DNA of 8,928 bases, taken from contig CAMLEL010000071.1 of NCBI GenBank assembly GCA_946478935.1, positions 1 through 8,928 of the forward strand, given 5' to 3'. Shown here in pieces: positions 1 through 6,315 of this stretch. The notes beneath the pieces are model-generated. The model searched no databases. It saw only the letters and a list, made by a program, of their open reading frames with translations, and was not told where the DNA came from. Numbering within the stretch: the first letter of the stretch is position 1; every line of letters starts with the position of its first letter. The position numbers and the translations under genes were made by a program. The DNA is from an uncultured Armatimonadota bacterium. GTDB lineage: Bacteria; Armatimonadota; Fimbriimonadia; Fimbriimonadales; Fimbriimonadaceae.

Positions 1-2
1 CG

Positions 3-116
3 GTGGATGAACTGGTTCTATCTGCCTTGAAGCAGTGGCGATGGGATCCTGCGGCTCGCGAGGGTCAAGCCATTGCAAGCACCCAGAATTTCAAATTCAA
101 CTTCAAGCCGCGATAG
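3..116 (+). CDS. TonB-family protein, C-terminal fragment (5' end outside window)
   Basis: The frame opening at base 3 runs without a stop to TAG at 114-116 and encodes 37 residues, beginning VDELVLSALKQWRWDPAAR and ending in FKFNFKPR. This matches the end of the TonB C-terminal domain: an 'LD.aal.avrqWrf.PA' helix, then G-x-x-(I/V) and a final beta strand of alternating hydrophobic residues closing the protein. Such proteins span the periplasm and pass proton-motive force from ExbB/ExbD to outer-membrane transporters; shorter TonB-domain proteins of unknown role are also common. Only the tail is here, so the N-terminal membrane helix, proline-rich linker and gene neighbours cannot be judged. 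It ends 41 nt before the cysS start and overlaps the spurious upstream extension of cysS in another frame, which argues against that longer cysS start. The family call rests on this short but characteristic stretch. Confidence 0.72.
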   Translation: MDELVLSALKQWRWDPAAREGQAIASTQNFKFNFKPR

Positions 117-157
117 ACCTGCTCCGAAGTCTGCCGCCCGGTATCCTATTCCCTTCG

Positions 158-1642
158 ATGGGCGATAAGAAGTTCCGGTTGTACGACACCATGTCCAAGC
201 AGGTCAAGGAGTTGCAACCCCGGGAGCCGGGGCACCTCCGATTCTATGCTTGCGGACCCACCGTTTACAGCTACGCTCACATCGGCAATTTTCGAAGCTT
301 TTTGACGGCTGATTTGATTGTCCGGGTTGCACAGGCACTCGGTTGGAAAGTGACCTTTGTCAACAACATCACCGACGTGGGGCACCTGACCCAGGACGAC
401 GTCGCGGACGCTGCTGGCGAGGACCGAATGGAAAAGGCGCTCCATAGCAAGGAGGGCGAACGCTTCCATAACGTCTGGGAACTTGCCGAGTTTTACACTG
501 GGACCTTCGAGGAGGATTGGCGCAACCTCAATCTCCTTCCGCCGACGGTCAGACCCAAAGCGACTCAGCACGTGCGTCAGCAGATCTTGGCGGCTCAGGA
601 ACTGATCGCCAAGGGACATGCTTATGAAACGCCGAGCGGGGTTTATTACAGTGTCGAGAGCTTTCCGGAATATGGCAAGTTGAGCGGAAACACTCAGGAC
701 AATTTGCGTCAGGCTGTGCGCGACGTAGTCCAGGACGAAAATAAGCGCGCTCCGGCCGACTTTGCCCTGTGGAAAAAGGACGATAAGCACCTGATGCAGT
801 GGTATTCGCCGTTCGGTTGGGGTTTCCCAGGGTGGCATATCGAATGCTCGGTGATGGCCAGGGAGTATCTTGGCGATACGATCGACTTGCATAGCGGGGG
901 AGAGGACAACATGTTTCCCCATCACGAGTGCGAGATTGCGCAATCGGAAGCCTTGACCGGGCAGCCCTTCAGCGGACATTGGGTTCATACGCGCTTCTTG
1001 CAGGTCAATGGCGAAAAAATGGCGAAGAGCGCCGGCAACTTTTATACGGTGCGAGATCTCGTCGCAAAGGGCGCCGACCCTCTCGCGATCCGGTACGCCC
1101 TCATTTCAGGCATTTACGGAAAGCCGATGAATTTCACCGATCAAGGCTTGCGAGATGCGCAGGCGATCATCGAGCGGTATCGGAAAGCCGATCAGCTAGC
1201 CGACAACGCTTCGCAGGAAGGGCCTGATTCTTTGGTGACGGCTTTGGACGATCTCTACGATCAGACATTGGAAGCGCTTTGCAATGATCTGAATACTCCT
1301 GTTGCGCTTGCCAAGTCTCTTGAGGGTGTCAAGTTAATCATCAAAGAGGGCGAGAGCATGTCTGGTGCTTCCGGGAAGAGTGCGAAGCGCTTCTTGGATT
1401 CGATAAATGGTTTGCTTGGGATCGTAAGAAGTGATTACGGCCTGCAGGTTCAGAAGGCAGCGGACGACTTGGGCGCCGATGTCGCTTGGATTCAGGGCAA
1501 GATCGCTGAGCGGGCAGAGGCGAAACGGGCCAAAGACTTTGCCCGGGCGGACGCGATTCGGGCGGAGGTTGAATCAGCTGGGATCGAATTGAGAGACAGC
1601 CCGGAAGGAACAACTTGGCATATGCCTTCCAAAATCATGTAG
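158..1642 (+). CDS. cysS: Cysteinyl-tRNA synthetase
   Basis: Class I aminoacyl-tRNA synthetase that charges tRNA-Cys with cysteine using ATP in the cytoplasm. The product is 494 aa, close to the family's usual 460-500. The N-terminus MGDKKFRLYDTMSKQ leads into YACGPTVY with Cys32, then the HIGN form of the HIGH signature (41-44). WHIECS carries Cys230, HHECE carries His255 and Glu259, and KMAKS lies at 287-291. Cys32, Cys230, His255 and Glu259 match the known zinc ligands that select cysteine. The C-terminus (DFARADAIRAEVESAGIEL, then DSPEGTTWH) is the usual end of the anticodon-binding region. The frame stays open upstream to an ATG at 35, but those 41 residues do not resemble CysS and overlap the TonB-like tail, so ATG 158 was chosen. 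No strong Shine-Dalgarno precedes 158. A weak TATCCT at 142-147 could be a -10 box giving a very short leader. Oddity: HHECE has Cys where most CysS have Asn (HHENE). Confidence 0.96.
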   Translation: MGDKKFRLYDTMSKQVKELQPREPGHLRFYACGPTVYSYAHIGNFRSFLTADLIVRVAQALGWKVTFVNNITDVGHLTQDDVADAAGEDRMEKALHSKEGERFHNVWELAEFYTGTFEEDWRNLNLLPPTVRPKATQHVRQQILAAQELIAKGHAYETPSGVYYSVESFPEYGKLSGNTQDNLRQAVRDVVQDENKRAPADFALWKKDDKHLMQWYSPFGWGFPGWHIECSVMAREYLGDTIDLHSGGEDNMFPHHECEIAQSEALTGQPFSGHWVHTRFLQVNGEKMAKSAGNFYTVRDLVAKGADPLAIRYALISGIYGKPMNFTDQGLRDAQAIIERYRKADQLADNASQEGPDSLVTALDDLYDQTLEALCNDLNTPVALAKSLEGVKLIIKEGESMSGASGKSAKRFLDSINGLLGIVRSDYGLQVQKAADDLGADVAWIQGKIAERAEAKRAKDFARADAIRAEVESAGIELRDSPEGTTWHMPSKIM

Positions 1643-1665
1643 CAAGATTTGGTTCTGTGAATTCC

Positions 1666-1695
1666 TTGGCGGATGACGAATCTTCGATGTATAGT
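1666..1695 (+). promoter_or_regulatory. Candidate sigma70-type promoter for the exported-protein pair
   Basis: TTGGCG (1666-1671) and TATAGT (1690-1695) are separated by 18 nt, in the 59-nt gap after cysS. A transcript starting about 7 nt after the -10 box would begin at or next to ATG 1702, and no Shine-Dalgarno lies between them. This suggests a leaderless mRNA. The hexamer match is reasonable but unverified. Confidence 0.45.
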
Positions 1696-1701
1696 ATTGC
1701 C

Positions 1702-2170
1702 ATGAAGTCGCTTTACTTAGCTCTCTCTCTCTCCCGTAGCTTTCGATGAGTACTCCCAGTACAGCAGTTATCCGACTTTGACCTACGGTAGCAGTCCAGC
1801 CCTGCAAAGTGTCGGATCACTTCAATTGTTTACGCAAACATTCTGGGGCGGTGATTTCGACCAGTACATTCACGTTGCGAGCAACCAAGTTGTTCAACTT
1901 GAAAACACCAACTTGAACTTCGACATTGACATCACCAGTGGAGAGGTGATATCAACCAACACCGCCCATGAACTAGGCAAAACAACGGTTACTCGAGTCG
2001 TCAGGTCAATCTACTGTGACCCTACGCTTCCAGTGACCCGTGTTCATATTGACAAATTAACCTTAACTGACCTTCAATCAGGTATCCCTAAAGATACGAA
2101 TTCTGTGTCGACAGAGAATGCCGTCTCACAAAAAGGATTTCCTGAGGCTCAAGGGGGAGGTCCTGGCTAA
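1702..2170 (+). CDS. Unrecognised exported protein, frameshifted at a CT repeat in its signal peptide
   Basis: I do not recognise the family. ATG 1702 starts MKSLYLALSLS, a typical signal-peptide start, but in the sequence as given this frame ends at TGA 1747-1749 after 15 codons. The body lies in the next frame, open from CTC 1721 to TAA 2168-2170; its first in-frame start is a TTG at 1778 with no obvious ribosome binding site, which would give 130 aa and no signal peptide. The two frames overlap across (CT)6 at 1721-1732. Gaining one CT unit (7), or losing two (4), joins them into a protein of about 156 aa whose start reads MKSLYLALSLSPVAFDEYS, with 7 units. After the signal it is polar and rich in Thr, Ser, Asn and Gln (for example QVVQLENTNLNFDIDI), suggesting a beta-rich surface or periplasmic protein. 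The body shows no stops or other decay. It is coupled to the next gene by TAATG. A phase-variable gene, a fresh pseudogene, a programmed +1 frameshift and a sequencing error all remain possible. Confidence 0.6.
1721..1732 (+). repeat. (CT)6 dinucleotide tract inside a signal-peptide coding region
   Basis: Six perfect CT units follow TTAG and precede CCCGTAGC. The tract lies entirely within the only stretch where the signal-peptide frame and the body frame are both open (1721-1749). Length changes of +1 or -2 units restore the full reading frame; 6 or 5 units give a truncated 15-16 residue peptide region. The sequence facts are certain; a switching role is inference. Confidence 0.85.
2153..2160 (+). 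promoter_or_regulatory. Strong Shine-Dalgarno (GGGGGAGG) for the second exported protein
   Basis: GGGGGAGG ends 9 nt before ATG 2170, inside the 3' end of the preceding gene. It fixes the 2170 start and means the second gene can be translated even when the first is out of frame, provided it is transcribed. Confidence 0.7.
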
Positions 2171-3090
2171 TGATTCTAGGCTCGTTGGTCATTTCCTCTA
2201 CGTTCTTGTTCACTGGTGGAACTGAGGTCGATTTAGCACGATCCATCAGCCGTGAATTCAAAGAAACTGCCGCCGTGCTGGTCTATCCAGGCGAACCCCT
2301 TCGACGGACAAAAGTCGAATACAAGACGCTCTTAAATCTTCCGAATGTTATTGGCGGCAAACTCTCGTTGATTCCCGGGAATCGGGAGCGATTTGGTTAT
2401 GCTCGGCCATACTGGCCCGAGGGCTTCTTCCGAAAACAGAATTCGCATAAGTATGTGGGTCTGGTGAACACGCTCAAACCGGAGGTGTCAGTTAAAGCAA
2501 ACTCCGTCACGATCGTTCAATCGACAGGACCCTCCACTTTGAGGCTTCTTCGTTCAACCGGACCCTTTGCGGATCTTCGGTGGCATTGGTTCTTCGATTC
2601 GGCGATTTTCTCGATCGTCGCAGTGAACGTCCCCAAAGAAACCGCGCTTGAGACTCTCGCTGATGCGCTCGGGGCGAGACTGGTCCAAACCTCTGGCGGC
2701 CCCTATCTAAACATTAATCCTTCACAGATTCGAACCAGGGCCATTGCTCTGCTCGGAAAAATGCGCTCTGGAGCAGCGGGTAAAGATGCAGACTGCGACT
2801 ACTACGCCGAGCTACTGCGAGTTGCAACCAACGCTCAGATCATGAAAGCCTACGAAGCACAAGGTCGTAATGTCGAAATCTTGGCTCCTCGCGGAAGCAA
2901 GCTACATCGCTTGGCAGTCAATCGAATATTGGCGCTCGAGTCCAAGCCCGTTCAAGAACGAAGTCCCGCAGTTCGTGATTTGCTCGCCAAAATCGATTTG
3001 GACAAAACAATAATCGCCAACCTGAGCTCTGACGGCCATATTGCCGCTATTTACTCGGGCCGAGATCGCTTCACGCAGTTCGTCTATTAA
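2170..3090 (+). CDS. Unrecognised, probably exported protein with an STN-like segment
   Basis: The product is 306 aa with no family I can name. ATG overlaps the TAA of the previous gene (TAATG) behind a strong Shine-Dalgarno. The N-terminus MILGSLVISSTFLFTGGTE is short and hydrophobic but lacks an early positive charge, so it is a weak signal peptide or anchor. Residues about 147-182 (FSIVAVNVPKETALETLADA, then a short LGARLVQTSGGPYLNI-type strand) have the beta-alpha-beta pattern of secretin/TonB short N-terminal (STN) domains. Residues about 21-60 (DLARSISREFKETAAVLVYP) look like a second, poorer copy. The C-terminal third is basic and helical and ends IAAIYSGRDRFTQFVY. It is probably periplasmic or envelope-associated and works with its coupled neighbour. 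Its stop is only 5 nt from the convergent lexA stop. The ORF is long, intact and has a good ribosome site, so I am confident it is a gene but not of its function. Confidence 0.8.
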   Translation: MILGSLVISSTFLFTGGTEVDLARSISREFKETAAVLVYPGEPLRRTKVEYKTLLNLPNVIGGKLSLIPGNRERFGYARPYWPEGFFRKQNSHKYVGLVNTLKPEVSVKANSVTIVQSTGPSTLRLLRSTGPFADLRWHWFFDSAIFSIVAVNVPKETALETLADALGARLVQTSGGPYLNINPSQIRTRAIALLGKMRSGAAGKDADCDYYAELLRVATNAQIMKAYEAQGRNVEILAPRGSKLHRLAVNRILALESKPVQERSPAVRDLLAKIDLDKTIIANLSSDGHIAAIYSGRDRFTQFVY

Positions 3091-3095
3091 CTGAC

Positions 3096-3725
3096 CTAAA
3101 ACGCCATCCCTTCATAGTCCCGAAGCAGCCCAACGATCTTCCCGATGATCGTCGCATCTTCCTGCTCAACTGGAATCGGTGCATAGTTCGGATTGCTCGG
3201 CATGAGTTTCACACCGTCTTTGGCAAAATTGATCCGCTTCACGGTGGCCTCCTCTCCAAGTAGAACGGCGACAAGGTCGCCGTGGTTGGCCGTCTGCTGG
3301 GGCTTCACCATGACCAGATCGCGGGGCATGATGCCTTCGCCGGACATCGAATCCCCTTTCACCCGAAGCAGAAACGCACCTTCGATTCGATTGACCATTT
3401 CGCTTGGGACCGGTATCAGGTCTTCAACTTGCTCCTGGGCATGAATGGGGACGCCGGCGGCGATCGAACCCACCAGAGGAAGCATCGCGACGCGGCTGCT
3501 CGACTGATATTGAGGATGTGTCACCTTGATCGACCGAGGCGTATTGGATCGAGAGATGTATCCCTTTTTTTCCAGAGCATCCAAGTGGACGGTTACGCCC
3601 CTCAGGGAGCCGATATCGAAATGGGCACCAATTTCCCGGATCGATGGCGGATAGCCCTCTCGCTGTACGTAGTCCAGTACAAACTGGAGAATCATTTCTT
3701 GTCGCTTTGTCAAACCTCTTGCCAT
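3096..3725 (-). CDS. lexA: LexA SOS-response repressor
   Basis: Transcriptional repressor that cleaves itself when stimulated by RecA on single-stranded DNA, derepressing DNA-repair genes. The product is 209 aa, a normal length. A winged helix-turn-helix covers residues 1-68 (LTKRQEMILQFVLDYVQREG, then YPPSIREIG) with recognition region GSLRGVTVHLDALEKKGYI. The Ala90-Gly91 cleavage site lies in GSIAAGVP. The S24-type protease domain has catalytic Ser126 in VKGDSMS and Lys163 in EATVKRI. ATG 3725 is chosen because MARGLTKRQ is the family's normal start and GAGGGA (3731-3736) sits 5 nt upstream. A longer frame from TTG 3767 would start inside the promoter. Its own promoter carries a candidate operator, so autoregulation is likely. 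The recognition helix differs from the E. coli and B. subtilis types, and no CGAAC-N4-GTTCG or CTGT-N8-ACAG box is visible upstream. Confidence 0.96.
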   Translation of the reverse strand: MARGLTKRQEMILQFVLDYVQREGYPPSIREIGAHFDIGSLRGVTVHLDALEKKGYISRSNTPRSIKVTHPQYQSSSRVAMLPLVGSIAAGVPIHAQEQVEDLIPVPSEMVNRIEGAFLLRVKGDSMSGEGIMPRDLVMVKPQQTANHGDLVAVLLGEEATVKRINFAKDGVKLMPSNPNYAPIPVEQEDATIIGKIVGLLRDYEGMAF

Positions 3726-3730
3726 ATCAA

Positions 3731-3736
3731 TCCCTC
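3731..3736 (-). promoter_or_regulatory. lexA ribosome binding site (GAGGGA)
   Basis: On the minus strand GAGGGA is followed by 5 nt and then ATG 3725. This supports the short start over the in-frame TTG at 3767. Confidence 0.65.
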
Positions 3737-3758
3737 GATCCCGACCGGAGTTTTCCAC

Positions 3759-3786
3759 ATTGTACAACAGTTTGTCTACGTGTCAA
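3759..3786 (-). promoter_or_regulatory. lexA promoter (TTGACA-16-TACAAT)
   Basis: Minus strand: a perfect -35 TTGACA (3786-3781), 16-nt spacer and -10 TACAAT (3764-3759). Transcription would begin near 3752, giving a leader of about 27 nt that includes the GAGGGA ribosome site. This is the best promoter match in the window. Confidence 0.75.
3760..3767. promoter_or_regulatory. Candidate LexA operator: TTGTACAA palindrome on the lexA -10 box
   Basis: A perfect 8-bp palindrome TTGTACAA overlaps the -10 hexamer of the lexA promoter. On the minus strand it is preceded by ACAA at 4-nt spacing (ACAA-N4-TTGT-ACAA), giving two overlapping half-site pairs. LexA usually represses its own gene by binding on or near the promoter, so the position is right. 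The motif matches no classical SOS box exactly. The palindrome is seen; its role is inferred. Confidence 0.4.
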
Positions 3787-3815
3787 GCACCATTCGGCCA
3801 CTAATCATGCGTCTA

Positions 3816-3848
3816 GGGGAACGGTCCGTGCCATAATTGACGTTCCCC
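3816..3848. promoter_or_regulatory. Inverted repeat GGGGAACG-N17-CGTTCCCC around a -10-like box
   Basis: Perfect 8-bp arms at 3816-3823 and 3841-3848 enclose CATAAT (3832-3837), a plausible -10 box for the parvulin gene; no good -35 box is found at 16-18 nt. Arms flanking a promoter core suggest an operator for a dimeric regulator. As RNA only the right arm and part of the loop would be transcribed, so a terminator or riboswitch is unlikely. Other copies of the arm were not seen in this window. Confidence 0.45.
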
Positions 3849-3857
3849 AACGATAAC

Positions 3858-3865
3858 AGGTGATC
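3858..3865 (+). promoter_or_regulatory. Extended Shine-Dalgarno AGGTGATC deciding a TTG start
   Basis: AGGTGATC is an 8-base match to the complement of the conserved 16S rRNA 3' end (GGATCACCTCC). The AGG lies 9 nt before TTG 3870. This long match supports TTG as the real start of the parvulin gene. Confidence 0.7.
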
Positions 3866-3869
3866 ACTC

Positions 3870-5597
3870 TTGTCGATTAGCAAAGTTCACGAACTTATTC
3901 AAAACAAAGGCTGCGTTTGGACTGTGTCCATTCTCATGGTCATGAGCATGGTTGTCGGCAGCTTCGCCATGTGCGGACGTGTCGACCCTTATTCGCAGTC
4001 GCCGGAAGCGGCTTCGAGCATGGCGGTAGCGACCGTTGGAAGCCACACGATAACCGAGCGCCTTATTCAATCGGAGCTAGAACGCGGATCTGCCATGTAT
4101 GGCGGACTCTCCAACCTCCCTCCGAGTTTTCAGCTTCAATTGCAGGCGGGCGTTCTTCGTAGCGCCATTGGCAACGTGGTCCAACTTGAAATGGCCAAGA
4201 AGTACGGCATCGAAGCTTCGGATCAGGACATTGAAAAGATCGTGGCCGAGAACATTGAGCAGGAATTGCAGCGGGTGAAGCAGCAGTTCATCTCGCAACA
4301 GAAACTCAAGCCAGAATCGACCGACGCCGAGTTCGCGGCCGAATTCAAGAAGCAGTTTGGCAAAGAGCTGTCCGAGGCCAAGCAAGACGCCCTCAAGGAA
4401 AATTCGGCGATCATGCGAAGCGGTTCGGATCTACGGCTGCCTTTGGCCGCAATGGCGGTAACACAGCCCTTGATGGAAGCGGTCAAGAAAGAAATCAAGC
4501 TTTCTGATGAGGAACTCAAGGCCACCTACGACACCTTTGAGTTTAAGCGGATTACGTTGACGAAGGGCGACCCTCAGGCGACGGCCCAGAAAATCTTGAG
4601 CGAACTCAAAGGCGGCTTGTCTTTTGATCAGGCCATCGATCGCTATTCGGAAGGTACTCCGGAACCCAAGAAGAAGCTGAGTGACAAGATCGAGCCAATC
4701 TCCCGCATCAGCTTGAGCGGATTCGAGGCATATGCACCGCTCGAGAAACTAAAGCCTGGCGAAGTGAGCGAACCCATGACGATCGGTCAGACCGTCAATC
4801 TCTTCAAGCTCATCCGCATTAAAAGCGAGCTTCCCAAGGACTTTGCTACGAAGAAAGAGACCTATCGGGACACGCAAGCAACCAGTCTGGCGGCTGGCAA
4901 GCTTCAGTCCGACATGATGGCGCAGCAAAAGGCCATAAAGATTGATTGGAAGAGCAATGTTTACCGACTTGTCTATGAGTTTGGTCGGGTAACTGCAGAG
5001 AATCTGAGCCCATCCGAACGCGATAAGCTTCAAAAAGACATTCTCGAGCAGGCGATCAAGGCGTCGACGGAGGGAGAACCTCAGGAAGCAAAGTTGGCGG
5101 GGACGCTCGCTTACGTGGTTTTCCAGAATGTCTACTCGACGGCTTCGGCCGAGGAAAAGAAGAAGCTCGAAGCGGACAAGATCAAGGTCTACGAGGCCTA
5201 TCTTACGGACAACGAAGATTCGGCCATGCGGTTGGAGTTGGTGGAAGTCTATAAGGACCAGAAGAATGCCGACGGATTCTACGACCAGCTATCCGCGGCC
5301 GCCAATTCGAACCTGGGACAAGTTGACGCAGGTGGCCAAAGCGTGTTCAACCAGGTCAACAAGTTGATCAAAGAGGGCCAGGATGCAAAACTTCTGAGTG
5401 CAGAACAAGTCAGCCTCCTTCAGGATATCCAGAAGCAATGGATCCAGCAGAAGACTGAGCAGGATGCCTACGAAGCCGAAGCCAAGAAGGCCGAAGAAGA
5501 AGCTAGAAAGCAGATCGAGGCGGACGCTAAGAAGAAGGCATCCGAAGTGAAAACCCGGGAAGAAGTCAACTCAGCCAAGTCAGGCGACAAGAAATAG
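3870..5597 (+). CDS. Membrane-anchored SurA/PpiC-like (parvulin family) chaperone
   Basis: Envelope folding factor of the SurA/PrsA/PpiD type, 575 aa. Residues 1-15 are cytoplasmic, and a single membrane helix at about 16-34 (VWTVSILMVMSMVVGSFAM) would place the rest in the periplasm. A SurA_N-like helical chaperone region covers about 50-215 (ATVGSHTITERLIQSELERG onwards). A parvulin-like domain covers about 222-318: AQKILSELKGGLSFDQAIDR, then YSEG and LEKLKPGEVSEPMTIGQTV. The C-terminal third is not recognised and ends in a Lys/Glu-rich coiled coil (AEAKKAEEEARKQIEADAKK). The usual His in the first strand (RHILV) is replaced (FKRITL), the GGDLGW loop is absent and the 'FG.HIIKV' strand reads TVNLFKLIRI, so isomerase activity is doubtful. 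MC at 34-35 is not a convincing lipobox. Start TTG is backed by an 8-base Shine-Dalgarno. It is divergent from lexA and 2 nt upstream of rsmI, so probably co-transcribed with it. A PpiD-like role is the best alternative name. Confidence 0.85.
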   Translation: MSISKVHELIQNKGCVWTVSILMVMSMVVGSFAMCGRVDPYSQSPEAASSMAVATVGSHTITERLIQSELERGSAMYGGLSNLPPSFQLQLQAGVLRSAIGNVVQLEMAKKYGIEASDQDIEKIVAENIEQELQRVKQQFISQQKLKPESTDAEFAAEFKKQFGKELSEAKQDALKENSAIMRSGSDLRLPLAAMAVTQPLMEAVKKEIKLSDEELKATYDTFEFKRITLTKGDPQATAQKILSELKGGLSFDQAIDRYSEGTPEPKKKLSDKIEPISRISLSGFEAYAPLEKLKPGEVSEPMTIGQTVNLFKLIRIKSELPKDFATKKETYRDTQATSLAAGKLQSDMMAQQKAIKIDWKSNVYRLVYEFGRVTAENLSPSERDKLQKDILEQAIKASTEGEPQEAKLAGTLAYVVFQNVYSTASAEEKKKLEADKIKVYEAYLTDNEDSAMRLELVEVYKDQKNADGFYDQLSAAANSNLGQVDAGGQSVFNQVNKLIKEGQDAKLLSAEQVSLLQDIQKQWIQQKTEQDAYEAEAKKAEEEARKQIEADAKKKASEVKTREEVNSAKSGDKK

Positions 5598-5599
5598 CC

Positions 5600-6295
5600 A
5601 TGGCGAGTGGCGGCAGGCTCACGCTCGTTGCCACTCCCATCGGCAATTTGTCCGACCTTTCTCCGCGGGCTTCTCAAACGCTCGGGGAGGTGGATTTCTG
5701 GATCGTCGAGGACACTCGCGTCAGTGGGAAACTCCAATCTCACCTGGGGTTCAAGAAAGCCATGAAGGTGCTCAATGATCATTCCAGTCCAGCGACAATC
5801 GAAAAGTACGTTTCAGACCTAGAGACTGGGCTTCACGCGGCATTGGTCACCGACGGTGGCAGTCCTGTGGTGTCGGACCCTGGGTCGCTCCTATGCGATG
5901 CATGCCATGAGGCAGGTATTGAAGTCGCGGCCGTGCCCGGACCCAGCGCGGTGTCGACAGCGTTGATGTTGAGCGGATTCTTTGCCCAGCGATACGCTTT
6001 TCTAGGCTTTCTGGGGCGAAAGCCCGGACCGATCCGCAGCGAACTGGAACCGTTTCGAGATTCTCCCTTGACATTGGTGCTGTTTGAATCTCCATTCAGG
6101 ATCGAAGCGCTCCTCAAGAGCGCTTTTGAAGCGCTCGGAGTACGCAGGTATGCCATTTGTCGGGAAATGACCAAACTACACGAGCAAGTTTTTCGCTCCG
6201 AATTGCCAATAATTCCATCTGAATCCGAAGTTCCACGAAAAGGTGAAGTTACAATAGTGTTGGAAGGTCTGCGCCGAGCGCGTCGTAGTGTGTAA
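5600..6295 (+). CDS. rsmI: 16S rRNA (cytidine-1402-2'-O)-methyltransferase
   Basis: SAM-dependent enzyme that methylates the ribose of C1402 in the decoding centre of 16S rRNA, in the cytoplasm. The product is 231 aa. Tetrapyrrole-methylase-fold motifs appear in order: LVATPIGNLSD (9-19), EDTR (37-40), TDGGSPVVSDPG (84-95), VPGPSA (112-117), FLGFLGRKP (134-142), FESPFR (162-167), REMTKLHE and a final GEVTIVLEG. E. coli RsmI is about 286 aa; this one ends after the catalytic domain and lacks the small C-terminal helical domain, as many bacterial versions do. TDGGSP replaces the commoner SDAGTP, a mild change. ATG lies 2 nt after the TAG of the parvulin gene with no strong ribosome site, suggesting translational coupling. 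Confidence 0.94.
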   Translation: MASGGRLTLVATPIGNLSDLSPRASQTLGEVDFWIVEDTRVSGKLQSHLGFKKAMKVLNDHSSPATIEKYVSDLETGLHAALVTDGGSPVVSDPGSLLCDACHEAGIEVAAVPGPSAVSTALMLSGFFAQRYAFLGFLGRKPGPIRSELEPFRDSPLTLVLFESPFRIEALLKSAFEALGVRRYAICREMTKLHEQVFRSELPIIPSESEVPRKGEVTIVLEGLRRARRSV

Positions 6296-6315
6296 GTCAC
6301 TAGGTACAATGCGCC

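Noticed and set aside
35..157. N-terminal extension of CysS from ATG 35
   Set aside because: The 41 extra residues do not resemble CysS and overlap the TonB-like tail ending at 116; ATG 158 gives the family's normal start and length.
146..988. 280-codon open frame antisense to cysS
   Set aside because: It mirrors the codon pattern of cysS, shows no recognisable domain and lies wholly within a clear gene.
3726..3767. Longer lexA reading frame from TTG 3767
   Set aside because: It would begin within the -10 box of the lexA promoter, while ATG 3725 has a good ribosome site and the typical LexA N-terminus.
3816..3848. GAAC/GTTC arms as a Bacillus-type LexA box
   Set aside because: The half-sites are separated by far more than the 4 nt required, so this is not that operator.
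3972..3974. Lipobox cysteine (MC) in the parvulin-like protein
   Set aside because: Residues before the Cys (S-F-A-M) do not fit the small-residue lipobox at -1, and the hydrophobic run fits a plain membrane anchor.
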